From positions 1 to 40,933 of the IMG/VR virus record IMGVR_UViG_3300022072_000029: a stretch of 40,933 bases of DNA, one strand, 5' to 3'. The position numbers and the translations under genes were made by a program. Shown here one piece after another: positions 33,256-40,933 of this stretch; positions within the stretch are counted from its first letter, which is position 1; each line of letters starts with the position of its first letter. The notes under the pieces were generated by a model, which was not told where the DNA came from, searched no databases, and saw only the letters and a program-made list of their open reading frames with translations. This stretch comes from a virus.

Positions 33256-36200
33256 ATGTCAGATAATAAGACATTACCGTTAAAATTAAAAGACATTAAT
33301 GGTAATCTCCAACAGATAAATGCAACCGAGAAAAATTATGTTGCCTACCTCGCAGGACTACAGAACGCAATTGCGGACAGTAGCGATGTAGGGCTTCTTA
33401 CGCTCAGTGCAAGTGGAAATAGGTCTCTTGGATCTCTGACGGATACCTATTATCCAGAACCCGTTGGAACTCATCCATATAATGCCCAATCGGTTATTAC
33501 CACCACAACAAATTTACATCAGATCAATGGTACCGCACTAGAGAATGATAGTGATTGGAGAAAACCAGTCGGACATTATGAAAGTAATGTATATGAAATG
33601 TCGGATAATGATCTGAACACTTTCATCGATGATATCAATGGTCGTATCGCACTATCTGACTATCCAGGCTCTCTCAAGTTGTCTTCGACCAGACCTAGTG
33701 CAGACTATGACATTCTAGTCCCTAGTGTTTTGCATGATCAACGTGCTGACTCTTCGGGGAACCCATATACTGTAAATGACTATAGTATATGGCGTAGAAC
33801 TGCAATGACTGCTCCAACTTCGGTCACTCTCGCGGGACTGAAGAGAAGTAGTGGCGACAGTGGTGATTATCAAGGACTTCAAAAGTTAACTGATCGTCAA
33901 GTTCAAGTGACTATTGGTCAACGTGCAAAGACTAGACGTGCAATTGATGGCGCGGTCGGATCATATGAACTTAGAACTTCTTCGCAGGGTATACCTGTCG
34001 GTGGCACTTGGAAGAATGTAGGTAGTGCTGCAAACACCATTCGTGTTGTCAGTGAACAGAACTATACTCGCACACGAGCATCTTTATACACGAGAACTAG
34101 ACCTTCGGCTTACGCTGATGATTACACTCGCACAGGGACAGTTTCATATGCCGGTGAATTCACAGGCAATTACACCAGAGAATTTATAGGAGACTATACC
34201 AGAGAATTTACGGGCAATTATACCGGTGATTTTACTGGCGACTATTCTAGAGACTTTGCGGGTAACTATTCTAGAGACTTTGCGGGTAACTATAGTGGAA
34301 ATTACACAGGTGACTACCTTCGCCACTTTTCACGTACCTTTTTTAGAGATTTCATAGCGACACGTATCAGTTCATATGCCGGTAACTATGCTGGCAATTA
34401 TACCAGAGACTTCACACGGACTCGGGAATCGGCTTATGGTAGAATCCGTACATCTAGTTATTCCAGAGACTTTGCAGGCGAATATACTAGATCGTTTCTT
34501 GGCAACTATGCTGGTAACTATGTAGGTGAATATACACGCATCTCGACACGTGAGAGACCATCTACCTATACCAGAACAAGAATAGTAAGTAGAAATTCCA
34601 GTTACACTGGCGATTATACCAGACTTTTCTCTGGACAATATGCACGTGACTACACCAGAATTAGGGCATCAACTTACACTGGCGATTATACCAGAGATTT
34701 CTCTGGACAATATGCACGTGACTTTACTAGAATTAGGGGATCAACTTACACTGGCGATTATACTGCCACATATATTGGTGAATATGCAGGTGACTTCACA
34801 AGAGATAGGGAATCAACTTACACTGGCGATTATACTGCCACATATATTGGTAACTATGCACGTGACTTCACTAGAATTAGAATTTCTTCATACTCCAGAA
34901 GCTTCATTGGTAACTATGCACGTGACTTCACAAGAGATAGAAGTTCAGCATATCTTAGATCCTTTGTTGGTGAATATGCACGTGACTATACAAGAAATAG
35001 AATTTCTACATATAATAGAAACTTCAGCAGAACTCGTTTCTCAACATATATTGGCGACTTCACTCGAATATTAAACTTTACACGCACTTCGACATCCACA
35101 TATGGTGCTGTTAGAGTAAGTAATTATACACGAGATCGTGTAGAATACCTAAAAAATACTTTTTACTTTACTGGTGATTACATAAGAGAGTTTGTGGGTG
35201 CTGGTTATTTGGGATTGCCGGGAGAATATACTCGTAACCGTACATCTACTTTTGCAGGATTTGTGAATTCTGTCAGATACGACAAATCGGGTGGTGGTCT
35301 TTACTTTGCTGGCCCCGCTACGTATACCGGTGACTTTATAGCTACTAGGACGGTTCCTTCATACATTGGTGATTTCACAAGAGTCAGTTCATATTTGAAG
35401 GGATCCGTTCGCGAATTTACTAGGACTCGGGTATCTACTTATTCTAGAGAGTTTGCTGGGGAATACTCAAGAAACTTCGAAAGAGCCAGAGTATCAAGTT
35501 ATAATAGATTGTTTGTTGGCGAATACTCAAGAAACTATGAAAGAACTAGAAATTCGAATTACAACAGATCGTTTGCTGGGGAATATGCAAGAGACTTTAC
35601 CAGAAATAGAGATTCTAGTTACATAAGAGTTAGATCTTCTATTTTTGCGGGAGAATATGCGAGGGACTTTACCAGAAATAGAGATTCTAGTTACATAAGA
35701 GTTAGATCTTCTACTTTTGCGGGAGAATATGCAAGAGACTTTACCCGAGAAAGAAACAGTAATTATATACGGACTAGGTCTTCTACTTTCTCGGGACAGT
35801 ATGCAAGAGACTTTACCCGAGAAAGAAACAGTAATTATATACGGACTAGGGTTTCACTCTATACTGGTAACTATACCGGTGAATATACGAGAGACTATAC
35901 CGGTAACTATACCGGTGATTATGCAGGTCTATTTACCAGAGTTAGATTAAATGATCGTGATTCGACATATATCAGAACTCGGGTATCGTCTTACCTTAAA
36001 GCGTTTGCTGGGGATTATACAAGAGATTTTGGCGGCAACTATACCGGAGGTTTCCTACGAATATCAACCAGAACAAGGTTCGATTCTTTCAGTAGAGCTC
36101 GGGTTTCGTCATACACAACTTTTAGAGGATCTTCATACGCTGGAGTTTATGCTGCGGATTATGTCGGTGATTATACTGGTGAGTTTACCAGAGATAGAAA

Positions 36201-36459
36201 CTCCAACTATACCCGAGAAAGAAACAGTAATTATATAAGAAATCGTGATTCCACATACACCAGAACTAGAGGATCTTCATATACTAGAGAGTCTACTCGA
36301 ACAAGAACTGTAGATTTTGGCGGCAACTATATTGGTAATTATAGTAGAAACTTTGCCGGTAATTATTCCAGAGACTTTGTAGGAGACTACGTGGGTCAGA
36401 CTATTAGGGATACTACATTCTCAGTTGAAACATATACTCTGTATGTAAGAACCGCATAA
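33256..36459 (+). CDS. Tetrad-repeat giant fibre protein A, 1067 aa
   Basis: ATG 33256 follows TAGGAAAGAGA. Residues 1-269 are a globular N-terminal region with PLKLKDINGNLQQINATEKN and GRIALSDYPGSLKLSS near residues 130-145. From Tyr270 the chain becomes a tetrapeptide repeat, [Y/F/R]-x-[G/R/S]-[D/N/E/T/S], in unbroken register for 84 tetrads to residue 605, for example YTGD FTGD YSRD FAGN. After a partly degenerate part (residues 606-720) the repeat resumes and holds a block of 24-residue copies near residues 773-868. Lys, Cys, His, Pro and Trp are nearly absent from the repeat; Arg is the only common base. The C terminus is short (ETYTLYVRTA). No signal peptide is present. I do not recognise the family. 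By position it should be a virion fibre. Confidence 0.75.
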   Translation: MSDNKTLPLKLKDINGNLQQINATEKNYVAYLAGLQNAIADSSDVGLLTLSASGNRSLGSLTDTYYPEPVGTHPYNAQSVITTTTNLHQINGTALENDSDWRKPVGHYESNVYEMSDNDLNTFIDDINGRIALSDYPGSLKLSSTRPSADYDILVPSVLHDQRADSSGNPYTVNDYSIWRRTAMTAPTSVTLAGLKRSSGDSGDYQGLQKLTDRQVQVTIGQRAKTRRAIDGAVGSYELRTSSQGIPVGGTWKNVGSAANTIRVVSEQNYTRTRASLYTRTRPSAYADDYTRTGTVSYAGEFTGNYTREFIGDYTREFTGNYTGDFTGDYSRDFAGNYSRDFAGNYSGNYTGDYLRHFSRTFFRDFIATRISSYAGNYAGNYTRDFTRTRESAYGRIRTSSYSRDFAGEYTRSFLGNYAGNYVGEYTRISTRERPSTYTRTRIVSRNSSYTGDYTRLFSGQYARDYTRIRASTYTGDYTRDFSGQYARDFTRIRGSTYTGDYTATYIGEYAGDFTRDRESTYTGDYTATYIGNYARDFTRIRISSYSRSFIGNYARDFTRDRSSAYLRSFVGEYARDYTRNRISTYNRNFSRTRFSTYIGDFTRILNFTRTSTSTYGAVRVSNYTRDRVEYLKNTFYFTGDYIREFVGAGYLGLPGEYTRNRTSTFAGFVNSVRYDKSGGGLYFAGPATYTGDFIATRTVPSYIGDFTRVSSYLKGSVREFTRTRVSTYSREFAGEYSRNFERARVSSYNRLFVGEYSRNYERTRNSNYNRSFAGEYARDFTRNRDSSYIRVRSSIFAGEYARDFTRNRDSSYIRVRSSTFAGEYARDFTRERNSNYIRTRSSTFSGQYARDFTRERNSNYIRTRVSLYTGNYTGEYTRDYTGNYTGDYAGLFTRVRLNDRDSTYIRTRVSSYLKAFAGDYTRDFGGNYTGGFLRISTRTRFDSFSRARVSSYTTFRGSSYAGVYAADYVGDYTGEFTRDRNSNYTRERNSNYIRNRDSTYTRTRGSSYTRESTRTRTVDFGGNYIGNYSRNFAGNYSRDFVGDYVGQTIRDTTFSVETYTLYVRTA
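34063..35070 (+). repeat. 84 in-register tetrapeptide (12-bp) repeats in fibre A
   Basis: The DNA has a 12-base period because each tetrad uses four codons. Adjacent 24-base copies are identical in places (for example TCTAGAGACTTTGCGGGTAA recurs near 34250 and 34274). Position one is Y, F or R in nearly all tetrads, G or S rarely. Confidence 0.85.
35572..35859 (+). repeat. Four tandem 72-bp repeats in fibre A
   Basis: Units start at 35572, 35644, 35716 and 35788, each six tetrads (24 residues) beginning F-A/S-G-E/Q-Y-A-R-D-F. Long stretches are identical between neighbours at DNA level, showing recent duplication or conversion. Confidence 0.9.
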
Positions 36460-36466
36460 ATAAACT

Positions 36467-36474
36467 TATAAATA
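36467..36474 (+). promoter_or_regulatory. Late promoter (TATAAATA) for fibre B
   Basis: Exact octamer with GAA after it in the 48-base gap after fibre A, 34 bases upstream of the GTG start at 36508. Confidence 0.8.
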
Positions 36475-36507
36475 GAAATAAGTTTAATAAATTAGAGAAG
36501 TGAATTT

Positions 36508-39500
36508 GTGGCCGCATCTGATATCCCACTAAAGTTAGAAGGTACGAATGGTGATCTGAAGGAGATGACTCCTACGGAAGAGAACTATCTCGCCTATCGT
36601 GCAGGTATTCAACTAAAGAATTCTTCGGGTTCTTCTGCGGGAGACTTGCATCTCTCTAGTGGCACTATCATTGGTTCTTTCGTTGATACTTTCTACAATG
36701 AACCTGATGGTACCCATCCCGCATCATCTATCACTTCCGGCACAACTACGACTAATCTAAGACAACTATCTAATGATGCGAACTATACTGGTAGTTTTTA
36801 TAACAGACCGGTTGGTTGGAACACTTCGGGTGATGTAGGTATTCATGAATTTACTGATGTAGATATGGATACCTTATGTACTCGTCTGAATGCACGTATT
36901 GCAATATCTGATTATCCAGGCACCTTTTACCTCGGTTCTTCTGCACCTAGTGCGGACTATGGTACATTTATCCCCGCTGTATACACAGATACATTAGGTA
37001 ACGGAACTTCTACAGTATACAATATCTACCAACGTGATGCAATGACTGCACCGACAGCCACGTCTCCGATTGGTATGATTGGGTCAGGTTCTGCCGCCAG
37101 TTTTGGTGGATTACAAGAACAATCTGTTAACCAGATTACTTACACTTATGGACAACACTGTAAAACTCTTAGGGGAAAGGTGGGTAATATTGGTTCTTAC
37201 CAATTAAGATCTGCGACTCAGGGAACTCCGGTAAGTGCGGGAACTTGGGCCGCAAAAGGTACTGCGACCAATACTAAAAGAACAACTTCAGAACTTGCAT
37301 ATGTTCGTACTCGTGCATCTTCTTATACTCGTGATCGTTCATCCGCATACGCAAGAACAAGAACTTCACTATACACTCGTAATAGCACAAATACGTTCAC
37401 CCGAGGTTTTGGTGGAAATTATATTGGCAACTACACTCGAAACTTTTCGGGACAATATACCAGAGATTATGTGGGTGAGTATGTCGGTAATTACGTAGGT
37501 GAGTACACAAGAAACCGTGCTTCAACTTTCACTAGAAACAGTACTGATACTTTCTCTCGTGACTTCTTGGGTAACTATGCCCGCAATAGAGTATCATCAT
37601 ATACCAGAGATAGTATCAATACTTTCACCGGTAACTTTGTAGGCAATTATTCTAGAACAAGAGTATCTGCATACAGTAGAAATAGTATTCGCAACAGGTT
37701 GAGTACATATACTCGTAACAGAACATCTACATACGCAACCGTATTTTCGGGAAACTATATTGGTAATTTTGTTGGGGATTATTCCCGTACTAGAGTATCC
37801 GCATACGCAGGAACATACTCACGTAATCGCATATCAACATATTCGCGAACCCGTACCAGTGCATATATTCGTGATCGAGTAACATCATTTATTGGCGACT
37901 TTACTGGTAACTATGCACGTAACAGAGTATCATCATACTCTAGAATAAGTACGCGTACTCGTATCTCTGCATATACCCGAACTAGAAACTCCACATACAC
38001 CAGAGATCAACTAACGACTTTTACCGGTAACTATGTTGGTAACTACGGCCGTACTCGTATCTCTGCATACGCAAGAATTCGTGTTTCTAATTATGCAGGT
38101 AATTATACAGGTAATTATACACGCACGAGAATATCCGCATATACACGTGATCGAGTAACAGACTTTACCGGTGACTATATTGGTAACTACACTCGTGGCC
38201 GAGTTTCCAATTATATTCGGGATAGACTTGTAACTTTTACCGGTGACTATGTTGGTAACTATAATAGAACATATGTTGGTAACTATAATAGAACATTTAT
38301 AGGTAACTATTCACGTGGGTTTGCGGGTGACTATACCGGCAACTATTCTCGTATATCAACACGTATTAGTGCAAGAACAAGAGGTTCCAACTACACTCGT
38401 ATTTCTTCACGGAATTCATTGGTAACATATACTCGCGACAGATTCCAAGGATATGTCGGTAACTTTGGTGGTAATTACGCAAGAACATTTGTCGGTAATT
38501 ATGTCGGCGACTATGGTAGATCATTTGCTGGTAACTTTACCGGAAATTATAACCGTGCGTTTGCTGGCGATTATACTGGTAATTACAATCGTGGATTTGT
38601 CGGTAATTATATCGGCAACTATACCGGAAATTATAACCGTGCGTTTGCTGGCAATTATACTGGTAATTATAATAGAGGGTTCGTAGGAGAATATGGCCGT
38701 ACTCGTCCCTCTAACTATACCAGAAACAGCACACGTATTTCGACTCGTATACTCAACTATATCAGAACAAGTCTCCGAACTTCGGTTCGCACACTCAACT
38801 ATATCCGAACGAGTCTCCGGACTAGCACTCGAATTTTAACATATACTCGTGATTCGACCTATGCGGGTAACTACACGGGCAACTATGAACGTGTAAGAAT
38901 TGCAACTGGTGACTATATCAGAACCAGAATTGCGACCGGAACATATATCAGAACCAGAATTGCGATCGGAACATACATTCGTACCCGAATTGCGACCGGA
39001 ACATATATTCGTACATCAATAAGAGACAGACAAGACACACTGTACTACGGACGTACAAACTATTTTGCAGGTAATTTCACAGGTAACTACACTCGTACAT
39101 TGTATTATGTTGGTAATTTCACAGGTGACTACACTCGTACATTGTATTATGCTGGTAATTTCACTGGTAACTACACTCGTACATTGTATTATGTTGGTAA
39201 TTTCGCAGGTAACTACACTAGAATAGTTAACTATGTAGGTGACTATAGTCGAATAGTTAAACAGACAGTGTATTATACCGGTGATTATTTAAATACAGCT
39301 GCGTTCCTGAGATATTCTGCAAGAACCAGAACTGCGACCGGATATTATATCAGAACATCTACACGTACTAGAACTGCGACCGGAAATTATATCAGAACAT
39401 CTATACGTACTAGAACTGCGACCGGTACGTACATTAGAACAAGTCTCCGTGATTCGTCTCGATTCGATAACTATTCCCGAACTGGATATTATATAGGTAA

Positions 39501-40933
39501 CTATACAGGTAACTATACCCGAACTCTATATTACACTGGTAACTATCAGCGTACCTTATATTATACTGGTGACTATACTCGAACTCTATATTACACTGGT
39601 AACTATACTCGTACATTGTATTATACAGGCGACTATACTCGCATATCTATTCGTAATAGAATAACTCCATTATACTTTACTCGCATTGGATATTATGCAG
39701 GTGACTTTACGGGCGACTACACTCGCATTGGATATTATGCAGGTGACTACATAGGCGACTACACTCGCATTGGATATTATACCGGTGATTTTACTGGCGA
39801 CTATGGTAGAACTTTTGTCGGAGACTATTCGCGAACTCGCATCTCTTCATATACTAGAATATCTACACGTAATAGAATTTCTGTATATATTCGTATATCG
39901 ACAAGAGACTCGATGAGAGAGCGCATCTCCACATATACTCGTATATCGACCCGTAGTAGAATTTCTGCATATACTCGTATATCTACACGCAGCAGACCTA
40001 GTAATTACACAAGAACTCGTATCCAAAACAGAAGTTCTACGTATACTCGTACATCAACTCGTGATAGTATTGTGTCATATACATCTGGTGGTGGTGCACG
40101 TTACTCAGATCAATCTAACTTACTTGCAACTAACTTTCCTGAATGGACAGTAGGCACAGGTTCTGCGACAAACTATGGTCAGAACGGTGACGGTAACTCA
40201 CGTATTGTAGATGCGTCTCCGAAAGGTCAAGATGTTGTCTGGCAGACAGTAAATAACGATACAACATCTAATGCTGATGGTGGTTGGAACTCAAGTCAAT
40301 TTGCAATTGATGATACTAAACTATACAGATTCTCTACTTGGGTTAGACGTAAGGTTGTTGGTAATGGTCACTTCTATATGGGAACACATGGCTGGAACAG
40401 TGCCGGTACCCAGATTGGTGTTCTACGAAGAGACAACGGTTCCGTAACTACTAACCCATACTTTGAGGTTAATGCCGATTGGGGTGAATGGTCAACGGGT
40501 GGTAACGTAGACGATTGGTTCTTGGTAGTTGCACACATTTGGCCAGCAGGTTCTGGCACTGGTTCTGCCAAGGCAGAGTCCGGTATCTATAATATTGGTG
40601 GCGAAAAGATAGACACTATCGAAAAAGACTTTGTATGGCAGTCCGGTACGGTTGGGTCAAGACATCGTTCATTCTTGTACTACTCTACAATTCCTGCAAC
40701 CAATCAACAATGGTGGGAACCTCGTGTAGATGATATGACTCATTCACTTGCTCCAACTGTTGCTGATATGATCACACAATCATCGAACTATACTCGTACA
40801 TTCGCGGGTAACTTCACTGGTGACTATACACGGGGATTCGCAGGAAACTACACCGGAAACTATACCGGTGAATATACTCGTATATCGACCCGTAGTAGAA
40901 TATCCGCATATATACGTACTCGTGCATCTTCTT
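36508..40933 (+). CDS. Tetrad-repeat giant fibre protein B, more than 1475 aa (runs off window)
   Basis: The start is GTG 36508, with AGAGAAG (36494-36500) seven bases upstream; an in-frame TAG at 36493 excludes earlier starts. Residues 1-264 resemble the N-terminal region of fibre A (RIAISDYPG, PSADY, GSYQLRSATQGTPV), so the two genes are tandem paralogues. Residues 265-748 are 121 tetrads in one register; residues 749-1190 continue with 10- and 14-residue variants. Residues 1191-1421 form a globular insert rich in Trp and Tyr (KLYRFSTWVRRKVVGNGHFY, DWFLVVAHIWPAGSG, WQSGTVGSRHRSFLYYS) that looks like a jelly-roll carbohydrate-binding or lectin-type domain. The tetrads then return from about residue 1428 to the window end. 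Its full length is not visible. Confidence 0.75.
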   Translation, partial: MAASDIPLKLEGTNGDLKEMTPTEENYLAYRAGIQLKNSSGSSAGDLHLSSGTIIGSFVDTFYNEPDGTHPASSITSGTTTTNLRQLSNDANYTGSFYNRPVGWNTSGDVGIHEFTDVDMDTLCTRLNARIAISDYPGTFYLGSSAPSADYGTFIPAVYTDTLGNGTSTVYNIYQRDAMTAPTATSPIGMIGSGSAASFGGLQEQSVNQITYTYGQHCKTLRGKVGNIGSYQLRSATQGTPVSAGTWAAKGTATNTKRTTSELAYVRTRASSYTRDRSSAYARTRTSLYTRNSTNTFTRGFGGNYIGNYTRNFSGQYTRDYVGEYVGNYVGEYTRNRASTFTRNSTDTFSRDFLGNYARNRVSSYTRDSINTFTGNFVGNYSRTRVSAYSRNSIRNRLSTYTRNRTSTYATVFSGNYIGNFVGDYSRTRVSAYAGTYSRNRISTYSRTRTSAYIRDRVTSFIGDFTGNYARNRVSSYSRISTRTRISAYTRTRNSTYTRDQLTTFTGNYVGNYGRTRISAYARIRVSNYAGNYTGNYTRTRISAYTRDRVTDFTGDYIGNYTRGRVSNYIRDRLVTFTGDYVGNYNRTYVGNYNRTFIGNYSRGFAGDYTGNYSRISTRISARTRGSNYTRISSRNSLVTYTRDRFQGYVGNFGGNYARTFVGNYVGDYGRSFAGNFTGNYNRAFAGDYTGNYNRGFVGNYIGNYTGNYNRAFAGNYTGNYNRGFVGEYGRTRPSNYTRNSTRISTRILNYIRTSLRTSVRTLNYIRTSLRTSTRILTYTRDSTYAGNYTGNYERVRIATGDYIRTRIATGTYIRTRIAIGTYIRTRIATGTYIRTSIRDRQDTLYYGRTNYFAGNFTGNYTRTLYYVGNFTGDYTRTLYYAGNFTGNYTRTLYYVGNFAGNYTRIVNYVGDYSRIVKQTVYYTGDYLNTAAFLRYSARTRTATGYYIRTSTRTRTATGNYIRTSIRTRTATGTYIRTSLRDSSRFDNYSRTGYYIGNYTGNYTRTLYYTGNYQRTLYYTGDYTRTLYYTGNYTRTLYYTGDYTRISIRNRITPLYFTRIGYYAGDFTGDYTRIGYYAGDYIGDYTRIGYYTGDFTGDYGRTFVGDYSRTRISSYTRISTRNRISVYIRISTRDSMRERISTYTRISTRSRISAYTRISTRSRPSNYTRTRIQNRSSTYTRTSTRDSIVSYTSGGGARYSDQSNLLATNFPEWTVGTGSATNYGQNGDGNSRIVDASPKGQDVVWQTVNNDTTSNADGGWNSSQFAIDDTKLYRFSTWVRRKVVGNGHFYMGTHGWNSAGTQIGVLRRDNGSVTTNPYFEVNADWGEWSTGGNVDDWFLVVAHIWPAGSGTGSAKAESGIYNIGGEKIDTIEKDFVWQSGTVGSRHRSFLYYSTIPATNQQWWEPRVDDMTHSLAPTVADMITQSSNYTRTFAGNFTGDYTRGFAGNYTGNYTGEYTRISTRSRISAYIRTRASS
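37300..38751 (+). repeat. 121 in-register tetrapeptide (12-bp) repeats in fibre B
   Basis: Tyr265 to residue 748 read as consecutive tetrads with Y, F, R or S at position one, for example YIGN FVGD YSRT RVSA. The register never slips over 484 residues. DNA copies are diverged but keep the 12-base period. Confidence 0.85.
38896..39015 (+). repeat. Four tandem 30-bp repeats in fibre B
   Basis: Ten-residue units of type RIATGTYIRT at 38896, 38926, 38956 and 38986: two tetrads plus two residues. Confidence 0.85.
39067..39234 (+). repeat. Four tandem 42-bp repeats in fibre B
   Basis: Fourteen-residue units of type VGNFTGDYTRTLYY at 39067, 39109, 39151 and 39193, nearly identical in DNA for the first three; the fourth diverges at its end. 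Confidence 0.85.
39319..39444 (+). repeat. Three tandem 42-bp repeats in fibre B
   Basis: Fourteen-residue units of type TRTRTATGNYIRTS at 39319, 39361 and 39403, differing at a few codons. Confidence 0.8.
39523..39642 (+). repeat. Four tandem 30-bp repeats in fibre B
   Basis: Ten-residue units of type TLYYTGDYTR at 39523, 39553, 39583 and 39613. Codon choice varies between copies (CTA/TTA/TTG for Leu, CGA/CGT/CGC for Arg) while the peptide is kept. Confidence 0.85.

Noticed and set aside
34640-36238. Additional plus-strand frames inside fibre A (products rich in H, T, L and E)
   Set aside because: The 12-bp period makes every frame repetitive and open; only the main frame has a good start, ribosome binding site and full-length continuity.
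34063-40933. CRISPR-like direct repeats
   Set aside because: The repeats are 12-bp multiples in an open frame without constant repeats and unique spacers; they are coding repeats of the fibre proteins.
36508-40933. Diversity-generating retroelement target in fibre B
   Set aside because: No reverse transcriptase, template repeat or accessory gene is visible, and the diversity is tandem-repeat in nature rather than adenine-directed.
1-40933. tRNA genes or insertion sequences
   Set aside because: I saw no cloverleaf-like sequence in the few non-coding gaps and no transposase or terminal inverted repeats; gaps are too short to hold either.

Overview
The window is the tail and baseplate region of a large contractile-tailed phage of the T4 superfamily, most likely a marine one. 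The sequence shows recognisable T4-type proteins: gp32, a gp33-like protein, gp26, gp54/gp19-like, gp4, gp48, gp53, gp27-like, a divided gp5, gp25, gp6, a gp7-like protein and gp8. It also carries eight exact copies of the T4 late-promoter octamer TATAAATA at plausible places. The long DUF4815-type and fibre-like proteins resemble those of marine myoviruses. Nothing identifies the host: there are no photosynthesis genes, tRNAs or bacterial flanks.

Layout. (1) 1-3210, plus strand: small, tightly packed accessory genes, mostly unrecognised, with sigma70-like promoters and ending in a gp33-like late-transcription coactivator. (2) 3211-4286: gp32 behind overlapping sigma70-like and late promoters, closed by a strong terminator. 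(3) 4285-9743, minus strand: tape measure, a gp26/gp51-like chaperone pair joined by a predicted -1 frameshift, a tube-fold gp54-like protein, a conserved unnamed protein, a sulfotransferase-like gene and the gp4 head-completion nuclease. (4) 9795-24072, plus strand: gp48, gp53, gp27-like hub, the gp5 parts split over separate genes with a PGRP-type amidase between them, gp25, gp6, gp7-like, a small fibre-like protein and gp8. (5) 24082-40933, plus strand: about 17 kb of very large virion proteins. These are a 1960-residue DUF4815-type protein, a small coiled-coil protein, a 1013-residue beta-repeat fibre, and two adjacent paralogous giants of 1067 and more than 1475 residues.

The most unusual content is the pair of giants. 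After related N-terminal domains of about 265 residues they consist almost wholly of a four-residue repeat, [Y/F/R]-x-[G/R/S]-[D/N/E/T/S]. It runs without register loss for 84 tetrads in the first and 121 in the second, then moves into 10-, 14- and 24-residue higher-order repeats. I do not recognise this family. In the second protein the repeat is interrupted by a globular, jelly-roll-like domain and then resumes at the window edge. The likely reading is a long, recombination-prone receptor-binding or spacer fibre with its own late promoters.

Together the genes build a contractile tail. gp26/51 and the tape measure set up hub and tube length, and gp54 and gp48 start and cap the tube. gp27 with the split gp5 parts and the amidase form the puncturing device, gp53, gp25, gp6, gp7 and gp8 form the wedges, and the giant proteins form fibres or baseplate appendages. 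All functions are assigned by reading the sequence; no database search was run.
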